Assembly (NCBI RefSeq): GCF_947499295.1
Contig: NZ_CANMNP010000001.1
Span: forward strand, 124,001-188,000
Direction: 5' to 3'
DNA length: 64,000 nt
Source of the DNA: an uncultured Roseibium sp.
GTDB lineage: Bacteria > Pseudomonadota > Alphaproteobacteria > Rhizobiales > Stappiaceae
Both the position numbers and the translations under genes were made by a program. Below, piece after piece: positions 27,309 through 37,852 of this stretch. Within the stretch, counting starts at the first letter, position 1. Every line of letters begins with the position of its first letter. The notes beneath the pieces are model-generated. The model saw only the letters and a list, made by a program, of their open reading frames with translations, did not search any database and was not told the origin of the DNA.

Positions 27309-29531
27309 CTATCCTCGTTTTTGCCGTTCATTGAACGGCTTTGGACGATCGCTCTTCAACGACTTGCCGCGCCCAGACAGGGACGGATTCGTCATGAAAT
27401 ACTGATGGGCATTGAACGGGTCTTCATTTGCGCCCGGTACGATGCGCTCGTGCCGTCCGTTCGAAAGAATTCGCCAGCTCTGCTGGTTGTCTTTCAGATT
27501 GGCGACCATGATCTGGTCAAGCACCTGTTCATGAACGGTTGCCGTCAACAAAGGCGTCAGCACTTCGACACGACGGTCGATATTGCGCGGCATGAGATCA
27601 GCTGAACCGATATAGACATGTGCTTCCGGCGAAGGCAGTCCCTGTCCGTTGCCGAAGCAGAAAATCCGCGAATGCTCCAAAAAGCGCCCGACGATAGACT
27701 TGACCCGGATATTTTCAGACAGGCCCTCAATGCCCGGCCGCAGGCAGCAGATACCCCGGATGATCAGGTCGATTTGAACACCCGCCTGGCTTGCCCGGTA
27801 GAGGGCATCGATGATTTCCGGATCTACCAGAGAATTCATCTTCATCCAGATCTGCGCAGGACGACCAGCTTTGGCGTGTTCAATTTCCGCCTCGGTCATT
27901 TCCAGCATGCGCTGGCGTAAATTCACGGGCGATACCATCAGATGGTTCAATTCGGCCGGCTGAGCATAGCCTGTAATGAAATTGAAAACTCTTGCCGCGT
28001 CCTCGGCAATGCCGGGATCGTCAGTGAAGAACGACAAATCCTCATATATCCGCGCGGTGATCGGATGATAATTGCCGGTCCCGATATGGCAGTAGGTCTT
28101 GAGCTGTCCGTGTTCCCGCTTGATGACCATTGAGAGCTTCGAGTGTGTCTTCAGCTCGATAAAGCCGAACACGACCTGCACGCCTGCCCGTTCCAGGTCC
28201 CGCGCCCATTTGATGTTGGCCGCTTCGTCAAAACGCGCCTTCAGTTCCACCAGCGCTGTGACGGACTTTCCGGCCTCGGCCGCCTCGGCCAGAGCTTTGA
28301 CAATCGGCGAATTGTTGGAAGTTCGGTAAAGCGTCTGCTTGATGGCGACCACATCCGGGTCCCGCGCGGCCTGACGCAAATATTGCACAACCACGTCAAA
28401 GGACTCATAGGGGTGGTGAACGATGATGTCCTTCTGATGAATGGCAGCAAGACAATCACCGCCATGTTCCCGGATACGTTCAGGAAAACGCGCCGTATAA
28501 GGCTGAAATTTAAGGTCAGAGCGTTCCAGGTCGACGATCTGTGACAGGTTGTTCAGTGCGAGCAAACCATTGGCAAGAAAGATTTCGCTTTTACCGACAT
28601 CAAGGGCATCGGCTACAAACTCGCGCAAAGCCGGCGGGGTTGTCTCCTGGATCTCAAGCCGGATCACAGATCCACGGCGGCGCCGCTTCAGGGCGCTTTC
28701 GAAAAGCCGCACCAGATCTTCCGCTTCTTCCTCAATCTCAAGGTCACTGTCACGAATGACGCGGAAGGCCCCCTTGCCGCGGATTTCATAGCCTGGAAAA
28801 AGCCTTCCAATGAAAAGGCTGACCACTTTTTCGATAGCGATAAACCGGGCGGCGCCGTCCTCGCCTCCTGGCAGTTTGACAAACCTGTCCACCTGGTTGG
28901 GAATTCTGAGAAGCGCGATCATGCCCCGGCCACCGGACACAGGAACCAGTTCGAAGACGATGGAGAAGCCGAGATTGGGAATGAATGGAAACGGGTGCGC
29001 CGGGTCGATGGCCAGAGGTGTGAGAACCGGAAACACAAATTTCAGGAAATAGTCCTGCAGCCAAACCCGCTCGCTTTCACCGAGCGTATCACGCTGAATA
29101 ATTTCGATCCCTTTTTCGGCAATCTCCCGGCCCAGTTCACCCCAGATCTTTTGCTGCGATGCCTGGAGTTCGCGAACGGCTTCGCTAATTTTTTCCAGTT
29201 GTTCGGTCGGTGTCAGGCCGTCATCGGACAGGTTGGTAACTTCCGCCCTTTGCTGTCCACGCAGACCGGCGACACGAACCATGAAAAATTCATCGAGATT
29301 ATTGGCTGAAATCGACAGAAACCGAACCCGTTCAAGCAACGGGTGATTGGGGTTCATGGCTTCTTCAAGAACCCTCAGGTTGAACTGCAACCAGGATAAC
29401 TCGCGGTTCATAAACCTTTTTGGAGAAAGCGCGAGATCTTGTCCGCTGCCTGCACCGTCCGACTTAATACGCGGATCGGGAACGACTTGAGACGAAGGCA
29501 AAATGTCCGAAAGATCCGTGGCTTCGTTCAT
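27309..29531 (-). CDS. ppk1: polyphosphate kinase 1
   Basis: Reversibly polymerises the gamma phosphate of ATP into polyphosphate; about 740 residues, the family norm. The N-terminal domain begins [19 protein letters not shown], the head domain follows, and the two catalytic PLD-like domains contain [13 protein letters not shown] with the autophosphorylated His and [19 protein letters not shown] with the second active-site region. ATG 29531 (MNEATDLSD) has GGAAAG 6 bases upstream; upstream in-frame ATG codons at 29543 and 29567 lack a ribosome binding site. It is followed by ppx with one base between, and lies 121 bases downstream of hdaA on the same strand. Confidence 0.95.
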   Translation of the reverse strand: MNEATDLSDILPSSQVVPDPRIKSDGAGSGQDLALSPKRFMNRELSWLQFNLRVLEEAMNPNHPLLERVRFLSISANNLDEFFMVRVAGLRGQQRAEVTNLSDDGLTPTEQLEKISEAVRELQASQQKIWGELGREIAEKGIEIIQRDTLGESERVWLQDYFLKFVFPVLTPLAIDPAHPFPFIPNLGFSIVFELVPVSGGRGMIALLRIPNQVDRFVKLPGGEDGAARFIAIEKVVSLFIGRLFPGYEIRGKGAFRVIRDSDLEIEEEAEDLVRLFESALKRRRRGSVIRLEIQETTPPALREFVADALDVGKSEIFLANGLLALNNLSQIVDLERSDLKFQPYTARFPERIREHGGDCLAAIHQKDIIVHHPYESFDVVVQYLRQAARDPDVVAIKQTLYRTSNNSPIVKALAEAAEAGKSVTALVELKARFDEAANIKWARDLERAGVQVVFGFIELKTHSKLSMVIKREHGQLKTYCHIGTGNYHPITARIYEDLSFFTDDPGIAEDAARVFNFITGYAQPAELNHLMVSPVNLRQRMLEMTEAEIEHAKAGRPAQIWMKMNSLVDPEIIDALYRASQAGVQIDLIIRGICCLRPGIEGLSENIRVKSIVGRFLEHSRIFCFGNGQGLPSPEAHVYIGSADLMPRNIDRRVEVLTPLLTATVHEQVLDQIMVANLKDNQQSWRILSNGRHERIVPGANEDPFNAHQYFMTNPSLSGRGKSLKSDRPKPFNERQKRG

Positions 29532-29652
29532 GTCACTTTCCATCGTAAGGCATTGCGACACCCACATCCAACACGGGGTGCTTGCCTCTCGTAGCCGTGA
29601 CTAACATGGACTGCTCCGCTCGCAAATGACAGTTCTTTGTGCTGCCCGCAGA

Positions 29653-30333
29653 TTAATGGCCTTTATGCACATTTTCCAAAACCCTGCCCGCGAGCGGCTT
29701 GGTGATCTTCACCCGTCCCGCCAACGCTTCCCGATCAATAGCCTCAACAGCGCGCAAGGCCACTTCAAGCGACCGCTCCATTCGGACAACCAGATAGTCG
29801 ATCACGCTGATTTCCACCGCGATCTGACGGTCGGCAAACAATTTCACGAGGACCCTGCGAAGCAAGTCATCATCAGGTTCCTGAATTTCAACGGGTGTTG
29901 CAGCACGCAGACGGGAAAGGAGATCAGGCAACCCGATTTTCCAGCTCGCTGGCCATGTCCGACTGGTGATCAGAACAGAGTTCTCCGCCTGTCTGGCTGC
30001 ATTGAGAAGATGAAAAAGTGCGGTGTTGTCGACACCCAGATGTGCATCTTCAACGACCGCTGCAGGCGCGGACGCAAGCCATTCCACATCGTCTTCCTTC
30101 AGATCAAGCGCCTGAATGACAGCAGCGCCCGTCTCATCCCGAAAGGCATTGACCAGGTGGGTTTTGCCAGCACCGACCGGGCCAGCCAAAACGACAACAG
30201 GCGATGGCCAGTCGGGCCAGCGCTCCAAAAGCTCGAACGCAGCTCTGTTTGAGCCGCCGACCAGATAGTCGTCGCGGCTCAAGGCTGCTTCATGCGGCAG
30301 GTCCAGCGGCAGCTGGCGCGGAGGTTCCGCCAT
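29653..30333 (-). CDS. hdaA: DnaA-related regulator of replication initiation (HdaA)
   Basis: A 226-residue AAA+ protein resembling DnaA domains III and lacking the DNA-binding domain IV. It begins with the sliding-clamp binding motif QLPLDLP (residues 7-13). The Walker A variant GPVGAGKTHLV (about 52-62), the AAVVEDAHLG Walker B (about 92-101) and ITSRTWPASW sensor 1 region follow. In Caulobacter, HdaA with the beta clamp promotes ATP hydrolysis by DnaA and prevents over-initiation. The upstream AI-2E transporter gene ends 6 bases before its start, so the two share a transcript; ppk1 and ppx lie downstream. Confidence 0.88.
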   Translation of the reverse strand: MAEPPRQLPLDLPHEAALSRDDYLVGGSNRAAFELLERWPDWPSPVVVLAGPVGAGKTHLVNAFRDETGAAVIQALDLKEDDVEWLASAPAAVVEDAHLGVDNTALFHLLNAARQAENSVLITSRTWPASWKIGLPDLLSRLRAATPVEIQEPDDDLLRRVLVKLFADRQIAVEISVIDYLVVRMERSLEVALRAVEAIDREALAGRVKITKPLAGRVLENVHKGH

Positions 30334-30339
30334 GTTCGG

Positions 30340-31437
30340 TTACTCTGATACCTTGTCGTCACCAACCGGCGTTGCCCGGCCGATGCCCTTGTACACCGGG
30401 CTAGCGAGATACTGCTTCAATCCGAAGCGCGCAAGCACACCGATCATTGCTGCTGCAGGAACTGCAACCAGCATCCCCACAAATCCAAAGAGATATCCAA
30501 AGGCAAAAAGCGCAAACATCAGCGTGACAGGATGCAATCCAGTGCTGTCGCCCACCAACTTCGGTTGCAAGATATTGCCTTCCAGAAACTGTCCGACCCC
30601 GAAGATTGCGGCAACTGCGATGATCCATGGCCAGTCCGGCCAGAACTGAACCAGCGCAACACCGATGGAAAGCACAAGACCCAGGCCCGCCCCGACAAAA
30701 GGGATGAAGCTCACGAGACCTGCGGCCATGCCAATCAAGAGGCCGAAGTTCAGGCCGACAACGGCAAGAGCGATCGCATAAAAAGCGCCGAGGATAAGGC
30801 AGACCGACACCTGACCCCTGACGAACCCGGCAACCGCGCCATCCATTTCTGCCGCAAGACCGCGGATTTCATCCAGATGATCTCGCGGTATCCACCCATC
30901 AATGCGCTCCACCATTCGGTCCCAGTCGAGAAGAAGATAAAACGCGACCACAGGCGTGATGACAAAAAGCGAAAGGATCGACAGCAAAGCCTGACCACCG
31001 CTCCACAGGGATTGTGCCAATTTGCCGACAAAACTCGCGCCCTGCCCGATGAGATCCGACATGGAAGACTGCAAATCTTCCGGATTGATTCCGGCCACGG
31101 TTGCCAAATCAGCTGGAAAATACTCCGACAGCAATGTCTGCAATTTGCGCACAAGATCAGGAAACCGTTCCAGAAAAAGTGCGAGCTGATTGCCGAGCAA
31201 GGGCAAGATCAAAATGAAGAAAAGCACCAGAAGGAAGACGAACGCGAACAAGATCGTCAAGGTGGCCCACATCCTGGCCATGCCCAGCTTCTCAAGCCGG
31301 TCGCACACCGGATCCAGCAAGTAGGCTACCGCCATTCCTGCCACGAACGGCAGCAACACACCTGAAAAGACATAGAGAAACAGGCAGAATACAGCGAGGG
31401 ATATCAACCAGAACTGAACCTGACGGCGAAGGGTCAT
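30340..31437 (-). CDS. AI-2E family (PerM/UPF0118) transporter
   Basis: A 365-residue multi-pass inner-membrane protein. About eight TM helices are predicted: a cluster at residues 10-45 and 60-95, a soluble segment at about 105-150 (VRKLQTLLSEYFPADLA), and the remainder from 150 to the C terminus, including LIGMAAGLVSFIPFVGAGLGL, a family hallmark. Members include putative autoinducer-2 exporters and Na+/H+ antiporter-like proteins, so the substrate is uncertain. It heads the run AI-2E - hdaA - ppk1 - ppx and is divergent from purM. Confidence 0.88.
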   Translation of the reverse strand: MTLRRQVQFWLISLAVFCLFLYVFSGVLLPFVAGMAVAYLLDPVCDRLEKLGMARMWATLTILFAFVFLLVLFFILILPLLGNQLALFLERFPDLVRKLQTLLSEYFPADLATVAGINPEDLQSSMSDLIGQGASFVGKLAQSLWSGGQALLSILSLFVITPVVAFYLLLDWDRMVERIDGWIPRDHLDEIRGLAAEMDGAVAGFVRGQVSVCLILGAFYAIALAVVGLNFGLLIGMAAGLVSFIPFVGAGLGLVLSIGVALVQFWPDWPWIIAVAAIFGVGQFLEGNILQPKLVGDSTGLHPVTLMFALFAFGYLFGFVGMLVAVPAAAMIGVLARFGLKQYLASPVYKGIGRATPVGDDKVSE

Positions 31438-31668
31438 GAATGGCGCTCCTCAAACGGCACACTAGAAACGGATCAAAGCCAACTCAGATGGGATTATACG
31501 CCGGCAACGGTCAAGTCCAGTGGCGAGACCAGACGCTCCGTTCGCGTAATCGAACCCAAGCATTGGGGCAAAGCGTGGAGCAATGCCCCCTCACCTCTTG
31601 TGTTCCGCAGCGCCAGAGGGTAAGCCGCGTTGGCATAGCCACCTGCCTGAAATGTCTTGGAGCGCCTT

Positions 31669-32745
31669 ATGAGCCAATCCTCTGGGTCCAACGGTCTGAC
31701 CTATGCCGATGCCGGGGTCGATATCGACGCCGGAAACGAACTGGTGAACCGCATCAAGCCCTTGGTCAAAGCGACTTCCCGACCAGGCGCGGACAGCGAC
31801 ATTGGTGGCTTCGGCGGCCTGTTTGACCTGAAAGGCGCTGGATTTACAGATCCGATCCTGGTTGCGGCCAATGACGGTGTCGGCACGAAACTCAAGATCG
31901 CCATTGAAACCGGGCAACATCGCACAGTCGGCATCGACCTGGTTGCCATGTGCGTCAACGATCTTGTTGTGCAGGGTGCCGAACCGCTTTTCTTTCTCGA
32001 CTATTTCGCAACAGGTGCACTTGATGTTGAAACGGCAAGTGATGTCGTTGCCGGCATCGCGGACGGCTGCAAGCTGGCCGGTGCCGCTTTGATCGGCGGT
32101 GAGACGGCGGAAATGCCCGGCATGTATGTCGAAGGCGACTATGACCTTGCGGGTTTTTCGGTCGGAGCAGTTGAACGAGGCGCGATCCTCCCACGCAAGG
32201 ATGTTGCCACAGGAGATGTTCTTCTTGGATTGACCTCCTCCGGTGTCCACTCCAACGGGTTCAGCATGGTGCGAAAAATCATCGAACTCGCTGGTCTTAC
32301 CTGGTCAGACGCTGCCCCATTTGCTGCAGGCAATACCCTTGGCGAAACGCTGATGGAACCCACAAAGATCTACGTCAAACCGCTGCTGTCAGCCTTAAAA
32401 GCCACGACTGGCATAAAGGCTCTGGCTCATATTACAGGTGGTGGATTGCCAGAGAACCTTCCGCGCGTACTGCCTGACAATTCTTCGGCGCGCATCGATC
32501 TTTCAGCCATCAACGCCCCTGCCGTTTTCAAATGGTTGGCCGACACCGGTGGTGTGGCCGAAAAGGAAATGCTGCGCACGTTCAATTGCGGGATAGGCAT
32601 GGTTGTTGTTGTGGCCGAAAACGAAGCGGACGAGATTACGCGCGTTCTGCAGAGCGAAGGTGAACAGGTTGTGCGGATCGGCGGCATAGAAGCGGCAGGC
32701 AGCGCACCGGTCGAATTCGAAGGCAGCCTGGGCTTTTCTGCATGA
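31669..32745 (+). CDS. purM: phosphoribosylformylglycinamidine cyclo-ligase (AIR synthetase)
   Basis: ATP-dependent fifth step of purine synthesis, converting FGAM to AIR; 358 residues, normal length. Diagnostic segments are [17 protein letters not shown] at the N terminus, [10 protein letters not shown] (about residues 68-77), [24 protein letters not shown] across about 87-110, [11 protein letters not shown], and [13 protein letters not shown], then [19 protein letters not shown] 31669 has TTGGAG 6 bases upstream; the frame opens earlier at a TTG that would absorb this site. Its stop overlaps the purN start (ATGA), so the two are translationally coupled. Confidence 0.96.
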   Translation: MSQSSGSNGLTYADAGVDIDAGNELVNRIKPLVKATSRPGADSDIGGFGGLFDLKGAGFTDPILVAANDGVGTKLKIAIETGQHRTVGIDLVAMCVNDLVVQGAEPLFFLDYFATGALDVETASDVVAGIADGCKLAGAALIGGETAEMPGMYVEGDYDLAGFSVGAVERGAILPRKDVATGDVLLGLTSSGVHSNGFSMVRKIIELAGLTWSDAAPFAAGNTLGETLMEPTKIYVKPLLSALKATTGIKALAHITGGGLPENLPRVLPDNSSARIDLSAINAPAVFKWLADTGGVAEKEMLRTFNCGIGMVVVVAENEADEITRVLQSEGEQVVRIGGIEAAGSAPVEFEGSLGFSA

Positions 32746-33392
32746 CCCGCAAAAAGACAGCCGTTTTGATTTCCGGTCGTGGCAGCAACATGAGCGCCTT
32801 GATTTCGGCGGCAATGGCGCCGGACTATCCGGCGGAAATCGCACTGGTCTTGTCCAATCGCCCCGAAGCCAAAGGGCTGCAGCACGCAAGCGAACTAGGT
32901 ATTGCGACAGCGGTAGTCGATCACAAGGACTTTTCAGGAGACCGGGAAGCCTTTGAAAGAGACATCGATGCGGTTTTGAAGGATCACAAGATTGAGCTCG
33001 TCGCTCTGGCAGGCTTCATGCGGATCCTCACTCCCTTTCTGGTCAATGCCTGGTCGAACCGCATGATCAACATACATCCAGCGCTTCTACCGTCCTTCAA
33101 AGGACTTGCAACCCACGAACGTGCATTGGAGGAAGGCGTCAAACTTCACGGCGCAACGGTGCACTATGTTTCGGCAGAAATGGATGACGGGCCAATCATT
33201 GCACAAGGCGCCGTCCCAGTCCTCGATGACGACACTCCTGATGCGCTTGCCGCACGTGTTCTGGAAGTCGAGCACCGGATTTATCCGAAAGCACTGGAAC
33301 TCGTGGCTTCCGGAAAAGCGAAGGTCGCAGGCGCCCGCGTCACGACTGGAAGCACGAACGGTTCGCAGACCGACAAGCTGGTCTGGCCATAA
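32742..33392 (+). CDS. purN: phosphoribosylglycinamide formyltransferase (GART)
   Basis: Transfers the formyl group of 10-formyl-THF to GAR in purine synthesis; 216 residues. Seen are the phosphate-binding [12 protein letters not shown] (residues 10-21), [20 protein letters not shown] with the catalytic His, and [17 protein letters not shown] with the catalytic Asp. It overlaps purM by 4 bases. The C-terminal 20 residues ([14 protein letters not shown]) are a little-conserved extension. No terminator is evident before the SIR2-like gene 246 bases downstream. Confidence 0.95.
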   Translation: MTRKKTAVLISGRGSNMSALISAAMAPDYPAEIALVLSNRPEAKGLQHASELGIATAVVDHKDFSGDREAFERDIDAVLKDHKIELVALAGFMRILTPFLVNAWSNRMINIHPALLPSFKGLATHERALEEGVKLHGATVHYVSAEMDDGPIIAQGAVPVLDDDTPDALAARVLEVEHRIYPKALELVASGKAKVAGARVTTGSTNGSQTDKLVWP

Positions 33393-33638
33393 ACGCTTTC
33401 CCGGCCATTTCTCGTTGCCTTTATGTGTCTTTGGTTCGGTGAACCTCAACAGCGTTTTGGCCGGATTTCCCTGTCCGGTTCAAAGGTCGGCTGATCTTCT
33501 GCTCTTCACATTCTAAAGTTTTGCGTTTCCTGTCTTTCAAGACATCGGTTGATCGACATACGTTTGAAAGCGAACTGGTTTCGAAAGACCGGTGGTCTTT
33601 GAATTGAGCGCTAGGCCTTTAACCACGGGAGGCGGACA

Positions 33639-34535
33639 TTGCCATTGCTTGAAGACGCACTTGTGAACGACTTGAAACCGGCTTTGTTGATCGGCAACGG
33701 TATAAACCGATATGGCGGATCGCAAGACGCAAGCTGGGAAGGCCTGTTGAAGAAACTCTCCGGTCAACAGGGACTTTCCCTGACTGAAGACGAGATGAGG
33801 GAGATGTCAAACACCGAGTTTTTCGACATCCTGGACCTTAGCAGACCGCTTGAAGAAAAGGTGTCGTTGCAAAAGACGTTTTGTGACCTGATGACGGATT
33901 GGCGACCTAGCGCGCATCATGCAAAGATTGTGGCCTGGGCGAAAGCCAAACGTGCACCCATCATTACCGTCAATTTCGATGAAAACCTATCCAGGTCGGT
34001 CGACGCCAAATTCATTCGGTCGAATGCGGGTTTCACCGACTACTATCCCTGGAGTTCCTATTTCTCGGACCAGGCAATCGACACCCCCCGAAACAGTTTC
34101 GCGATTTGGCATGCTCACGGGATGATGCGGTATCGCCGAAGCATTCGCCTCGGTCTGACACACTACATGGGCGCGGTTCAACGTGCGCGCCATTGGGTCT
34201 ATTCTGGGAACGGATTACGGCGCAGTGCCAAAGACCAAACATCAACTTGGCGCGGTGCAGACACCTGGCTCGATATTCTATTTCATTCACCGCTGCTCAT
34301 ATTTGGGTTCGGCTTCGGCAAGGACGAAAATTTCTTCAGGTGGCTCTTTCTGGAACGCGCCCGGTTTCATCGTATGGATGAAAGTCTCCGTCAGCCCGCC
34401 TGGTTCATTGATGTTGAAAATGCAAGCAACAAGCACCGGCGTCCATTTTTTGAGCGCCTCGGCATGCAGTTTGTAACCGTGCCGACCTATTCTGACATTT
34501 ACGACGCGTCTTTCTGGAACACTTCATCCACTTGA
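33639..34535 (+). CDS. stand-alone SIR2-like domain protein, putative NAD+-consuming enzyme
   Basis: A 298-residue protein with the SIR2-like Rossmann-fold motifs in order: ALLIGNGINRYG (residues 15-26), the NAD-binding loop; ITVNFDENL (109-117), holding the Asn and Asp that in sirtuins contact nicotinamide ribose; WHAHG (157-161), the catalytic His position; and LLIFGFGFGKDENF (219-232), the closing GxxxxD-N segment typical of SIR2_2-like proteins. No zinc-binding cysteines and no second domain are present. Many such proteins are NADases in anti-phage systems, but they usually carry or neighbour another component. The start is TTG 33639 with GGGAGG 6 bases upstream. Neighbours are purN and an amidohydrolase. 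Function inferred. Confidence 0.75.
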   Translation: MPLLEDALVNDLKPALLIGNGINRYGGSQDASWEGLLKKLSGQQGLSLTEDEMREMSNTEFFDILDLSRPLEEKVSLQKTFCDLMTDWRPSAHHAKIVAWAKAKRAPIITVNFDENLSRSVDAKFIRSNAGFTDYYPWSSYFSDQAIDTPRNSFAIWHAHGMMRYRRSIRLGLTHYMGAVQRARHWVYSGNGLRRSAKDQTSTWRGADTWLDILFHSPLLIFGFGFGKDENFFRWLFLERARFHRMDESLRQPAWFIDVENASNKHRRPFFERLGMQFVTVPTYSDIYDASFWNTSST

Positions 34536-34606
34536 GCGAATAGGATTGCTCTGGGCGGCCCTGCTCAACAAAATCCTATGAAGACAGGGCGAGACCAGTC
34601 TAACCC

Positions 34607-35503
34607 TCAACGCGTTCCGACAAGATCGGGTGTCACTTCCCGCCCGAAAATGCGTTCGGCATTTTTATAGGCGATCTTTTCCGCAACTGACCTTGGGAGC
34701 ATCGCAAGCCAGCGTCGATTGGATGCCATGATGTCGGAATATTTGTCCCATTGGGCGTTGACCCAAGTGTCGCTTCCAATCATCAAACGGTCTTGAAAAT
34801 CAAAAACGATTTCCGCCCATTCAGGGTCAAGACTGCTGCCTGAACCTGCAATTTCCCATTCACGCAAGGATGTGTCTGCAAGCAATGTCGGAAAGTCCGA
34901 CATCAACTTGTGCACATCGGGCGCTGCTGTACTAAGGCCCGCGTGTGCCCAGATAATCTTCACATCCGGATCGAGCGAATAAAGCCACCGCACCGGTTCG
35001 GCTCCTGAGTGAACATGCAGGTAAATGTCCCGCTCCCGCGCCATTTCGATGACTTTCCGAAAGAGCGCTTCATCAGAGGTATCCAGCCGATGGATGTGAA
35101 ACTCGCCGATCCCTTCATGCGGGTACTGTTCCAGCCGGCGTTGAAGATAGGTATCCATGCCTTGCATTTTGGTCCAATTTCCGGACCCGGCGCTGCCGTG
35201 ATAGGGCCTCAACTCCGGCACAATGCGGTTAGGCGCATGTTCCCAGAGCATGATCGTGCCCTCGTCAGGCGTTGAAGAAACCAGAGCCATTGCGACACCG
35301 TTTTCGTCCATCAATTCGATCACGCTTTCAACCGGATATCGCTCCCATGCAGGTTCCTTGTAATGCATGTGCGCGTCAAAGAGCGGGAGTTCCTTGACGG
35401 CATCCCCGATGGGTTCATCGGCCCACACGAGCGGGCCAAGGGCGAACATGAATGCAAGAAAGCCGAAAGCCGGGAGAATATTGCGGATCAGTTTCAGACA
35501 CAT
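34607..35503 (-). CDS. exported amidohydrolase-family (amidohydro_2) protein
   Basis: A 298-residue metal-dependent hydrolase with an N-terminal signal peptide (hydrophobic LPAFGFLAFMFALGPLVWA, cleavage before DEPIG). The mature protein begins with the metal-binding PLFDAHMHYKEP (HxH-type motif), then has LHVHSGAEP (His), IIWAHAGLS (His) and MIGSDTWV (Asp), the usual TIM-barrel metal ligands of amidohydrolases. Most characterised amidohydro_2 enzymes are cytosolic decarboxylases or lactonases, so an exported form is less common. Substrate unknown. Convergent with the SIR2-like gene and divergent from the DUF808 gene. Confidence 0.85.
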   Translation of the reverse strand: MCLKLIRNILPAFGFLAFMFALGPLVWADEPIGDAVKELPLFDAHMHYKEPAWERYPVESVIELMDENGVAMALVSSTPDEGTIMLWEHAPNRIVPELRPYHGSAGSGNWTKMQGMDTYLQRRLEQYPHEGIGEFHIHRLDTSDEALFRKVIEMARERDIYLHVHSGAEPVRWLYSLDPDVKIIWAHAGLSTAAPDVHKLMSDFPTLLADTSLREWEIAGSGSSLDPEWAEIVFDFQDRLMIGSDTWVNAQWDKYSDIMASNRRWLAMLPRSVAEKIAYKNAERIFGREVTPDLVGTR

Positions 35504-35739
35504 CAGCTCAACTTTCGTGCATCGGTGCTACGGGAGGTCCAGCGTAAACACAAAGACCATCCAAGGTCACGTTACAGAAGTTTCTATCATGTGACGAAGA
35601 CCAGTAGGTGCGTACGATGCGCTTCATCTTTTTCTTGTTTGAAGCGCAGGTCTTGTGGAAAAAATTCAAGCTGGCGGTTAAATGCTGCTAAACACGGTAT
35701 CTAGTACGAACATTTTTTAATTGCACATTTGGAGCTGTC

Positions 35740-36705
35740 ATGAGCGGATTGCTTGCCCTTCTGGATGACGTTGCCGGAATTGCCAAAGTTGCCGCAGCAT
35801 CGGTTGATGACGTTGTCGGCCAGGCAGCCAAGGCCGGAGCAAAGGCAGCAGGCGCGGTCATTGACGACGCAGCGGTTACGCCGAAATATGTGGCAGGGTT
35901 TTCTCCGGCCCGCGAACTCCCGATCGTCTGGCGCATTGCCAAGGGATCGATGAAGAACAAATTGATTTTTCTTCTGCCCGTTGGCTTGCTGCTCAACACT
36001 TTCCTGCCATGGATCATCACACCCCTTTTGATGATTGGCGGAGCGTATTTGTGTTTTGAGGGAGCGGAAAAGGTCTATCACCTGTTCCAGCCCAAGCACC
36101 ACGATGCAGATGAGCCGGAAGGATATGTACCTGATCCCGTCCATCTGGAAGAACAGAAGGTGTCAGGCGCAATCAAGACAGATTTCATCCTTTCTGCTGA
36201 GATCATGACGATTGCACTGTCAGAAATCCCGGACAGCAATATCTGGATGGAAGCCGCGACACTTGCCGTCGTCGCCATCGGCATCACAGTGCTCGTCTAT
36301 GGTTCCGTCGCTCTGATCGTAAAGGCTGACGATGTCGGGCTTCACATGTCCAAAGAAGGCAGCCTGGCCCTTACCCGGGCCATTGGTCTCGGCATTGTCA
36401 AAGCCATGCCCGGCTTCATGAAAATACTTATGGTGGTTGGCACTGCCGCCATGTTGTGGGTCGGAGGTTCTATCGTGCTGCATGGCACCGAGGTCCTCGG
36501 GGTCGGAGGGCTTTACCATATCATCCACAATATCAGCCATGGCGCAGCCCATGCAGTTCAGGTTGCGCAAGGATTCGTGACCTGGGCGGTTACGGCTGCA
36601 CTAGACGGCGTTTTCGGCCTTGCGCTCGGTCTGGCGCTGATCCCGGTCACAGACAAGATCATTCTGCCTGTTTTCAAGCTCTTCAAAAAACCGGCAAAGG
36701 TCTAA
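35740..36705 (+). CDS. DUF808 family inner-membrane protein (YedI-like)
   Basis: A 321-residue membrane protein matching DUF808/YedI: N-terminal amphipathic MSGLLALLDDVAGIAKVAA with repeated acidic and alanine helices, KYVAGFSPARELPIVWRIAKGS, then TM helices from about residue 72 (LIFLLPVGLLLNTFLPWIITPLLMIGG across 72-98), a cytosolic acidic loop HHDADEPEGY, and at least four more helices after residue 150 (AATLAVVAIGITVLVYGSVALIV). The function of the family is not known to me. It is divergent from the amidohydrolase gene across 236 bases and convergent with the GntR gene. Confidence 0.87.
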   Translation: MSGLLALLDDVAGIAKVAAASVDDVVGQAAKAGAKAAGAVIDDAAVTPKYVAGFSPARELPIVWRIAKGSMKNKLIFLLPVGLLLNTFLPWIITPLLMIGGAYLCFEGAEKVYHLFQPKHHDADEPEGYVPDPVHLEEQKVSGAIKTDFILSAEIMTIALSEIPDSNIWMEAATLAVVAIGITVLVYGSVALIVKADDVGLHMSKEGSLALTRAIGLGIVKAMPGFMKILMVVGTAAMLWVGGSIVLHGTEVLGVGGLYHIIHNISHGAAHAVQVAQGFVTWAVTAALDGVFGLALGLALIPVTDKIILPVFKLFKKPAKV

Positions 36706-36859
36706 ACTCATTGACGAATTTCATGCTGTTGCAAACTGCGTCGGTGACCCGGTGACCGTTCTGGACTGGGTCCAGAGCACCTGTTAGCCAATCGATGCAA
36801 AGATGGACAGGGATGCGCGCTCGGTGTCCATTCGATCAGGAATGCGGCTCTGTGAAGAG

Positions 36860-37585
36860 CTAGTCGTCTTGCAGCGCCTGACTGAGCGATAGACCCCGGT
36901 CTGACTTTGACCTGAGATCCAGGCCCGAATGCAGGTCGATGATGTGACTTTTCTGGATACTTTCGGCGGCTCCCGCATCCCGTTTTTCCAGAGCATCCAT
37001 CAGCGCATGGTGGGAGTGACTTTCACACGCAGTGTCAGATCGTTTCCAGTAGAGCGCAATCACAAGCGAAGAACGTGAAATCAGGGACCTGACCATGCCG
37101 GCAAAAACCCTGTGATCGGCGACATCCGCGATTTCTGTATGAAAGCTGCCGGAAAGTGACAAAGCCTTTCCCATGTCTCCGTCATGAAGCGCTTGGTGCT
37201 CTGCTTCCAGATGCGCGTAAAGGCGCTTGATCTGTGCATCAGTGATCATGTCTGCGGCCAAGCGGGCAACCGCAGGTTCGATCAGGGCACGCGCCTGAAA
37301 TACTTCGTGCGCCTCCTGGACCGAGGGTTTTGCCACAAAGGCGCCCCGGTTCTTTTCGATACTGACCAAACCCGAATGGGCCAACGCCTGAAGCGCCGCC
37401 CTTACGACAGTACGGCTGGCGCCATAGATCTCCCCAACCTCGTCTTCCGACAACTTCAAACCCGGCACCAACTTGTGCTCCAGGATTGCCGAATGCAGGC
37501 TGCGGCAAATTTCCAGCGCGCGCCCCGGTGGCAGGGCGATCACCTCGTGCAAATGGCTGCTATCGCTGAGAGCGGCGTTGGTCAT
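36860..37585 (-). CDS. GntR/FCD-family transcriptional regulator
   Basis: A 241-residue FadR-subfamily repressor. The winged HTH spans about residues 20-85 (LKLSEDEVGEIYGASRTVVRAALQALAHSGLV across it) and the FCD effector domain about 95-225, with the metal or ligand histidines visible in FHTEIADVADHRV and SHSHHALMDALEKRDA. It is divergent from the ABC importer and racemase operon, 267 bases away, and most probably controls it. ATG 37585 (MTNAALSD) is preferred, though its ribosome binding site is weak. A candidate operator half-palindrome lies at 37668-37679. Confidence 0.88.
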   Translation of the reverse strand: MTNAALSDSSHLHEVIALPPGRALEICRSLHSAILEHKLVPGLKLSEDEVGEIYGASRTVVRAALQALAHSGLVSIEKNRGAFVAKPSVQEAHEVFQARALIEPAVARLAADMITDAQIKRLYAHLEAEHQALHDGDMGKALSLSGSFHTEIADVADHRVFAGMVRSLISRSSLVIALYWKRSDTACESHSHHALMDALEKRDAGAAESIQKSHIIDLHSGLDLRSKSDRGLSLSQALQDD

Positions 37586-37667
37586 GATCTTTGTCGTTGT
37601 TTGATTGGCAGGAAGGATCAAGCAATGAACCGATCCTACTCTTCATGCACATTCACCACAACGAAAT

Positions 37668-37679
37668 ATCGTATACAAT
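37668..37679. promoter_or_regulatory. candidate GntR/FCD operator
   Basis: ATCGTATACAAT, built on the palindrome GTATAC, resembles the TTGTATACAA-type operators of many FCD regulators. It lies in the gap between the GntR gene and the importer operon. Assignment is by resemblance only. Confidence 0.35.
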
Positions 37680-37852
37680 TTTTGAGCAATATGTATTCGA
37701 TTTGCTAATTTGTTGTGCACTCAAATTCATCACTCGTGAGTGTGCCTGTCTCTTACCCCTCTTTTTTGGCTGAATTCCGCCGCTCTTTGAGATTGGCACG
37801 ACGCTTGCTGACTTCCTGTCCGAACACGACATTCACGCGGAGAAGCCCGGAC

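Noticed and set aside
30532-31365. 277-codon plus-strand frame across the AI-2E transporter
   Set aside because: Extremely charged translation antisense to a clear membrane protein gene.
33393-35739. possible multi-gene defence island around the SIR2-like gene
   Set aside because: The neighbours are purN, an amidohydrolase and a DUF808 protein; no nuclease, sensor, methyltransferase or mobile element is present, so only an isolated candidate is reported.
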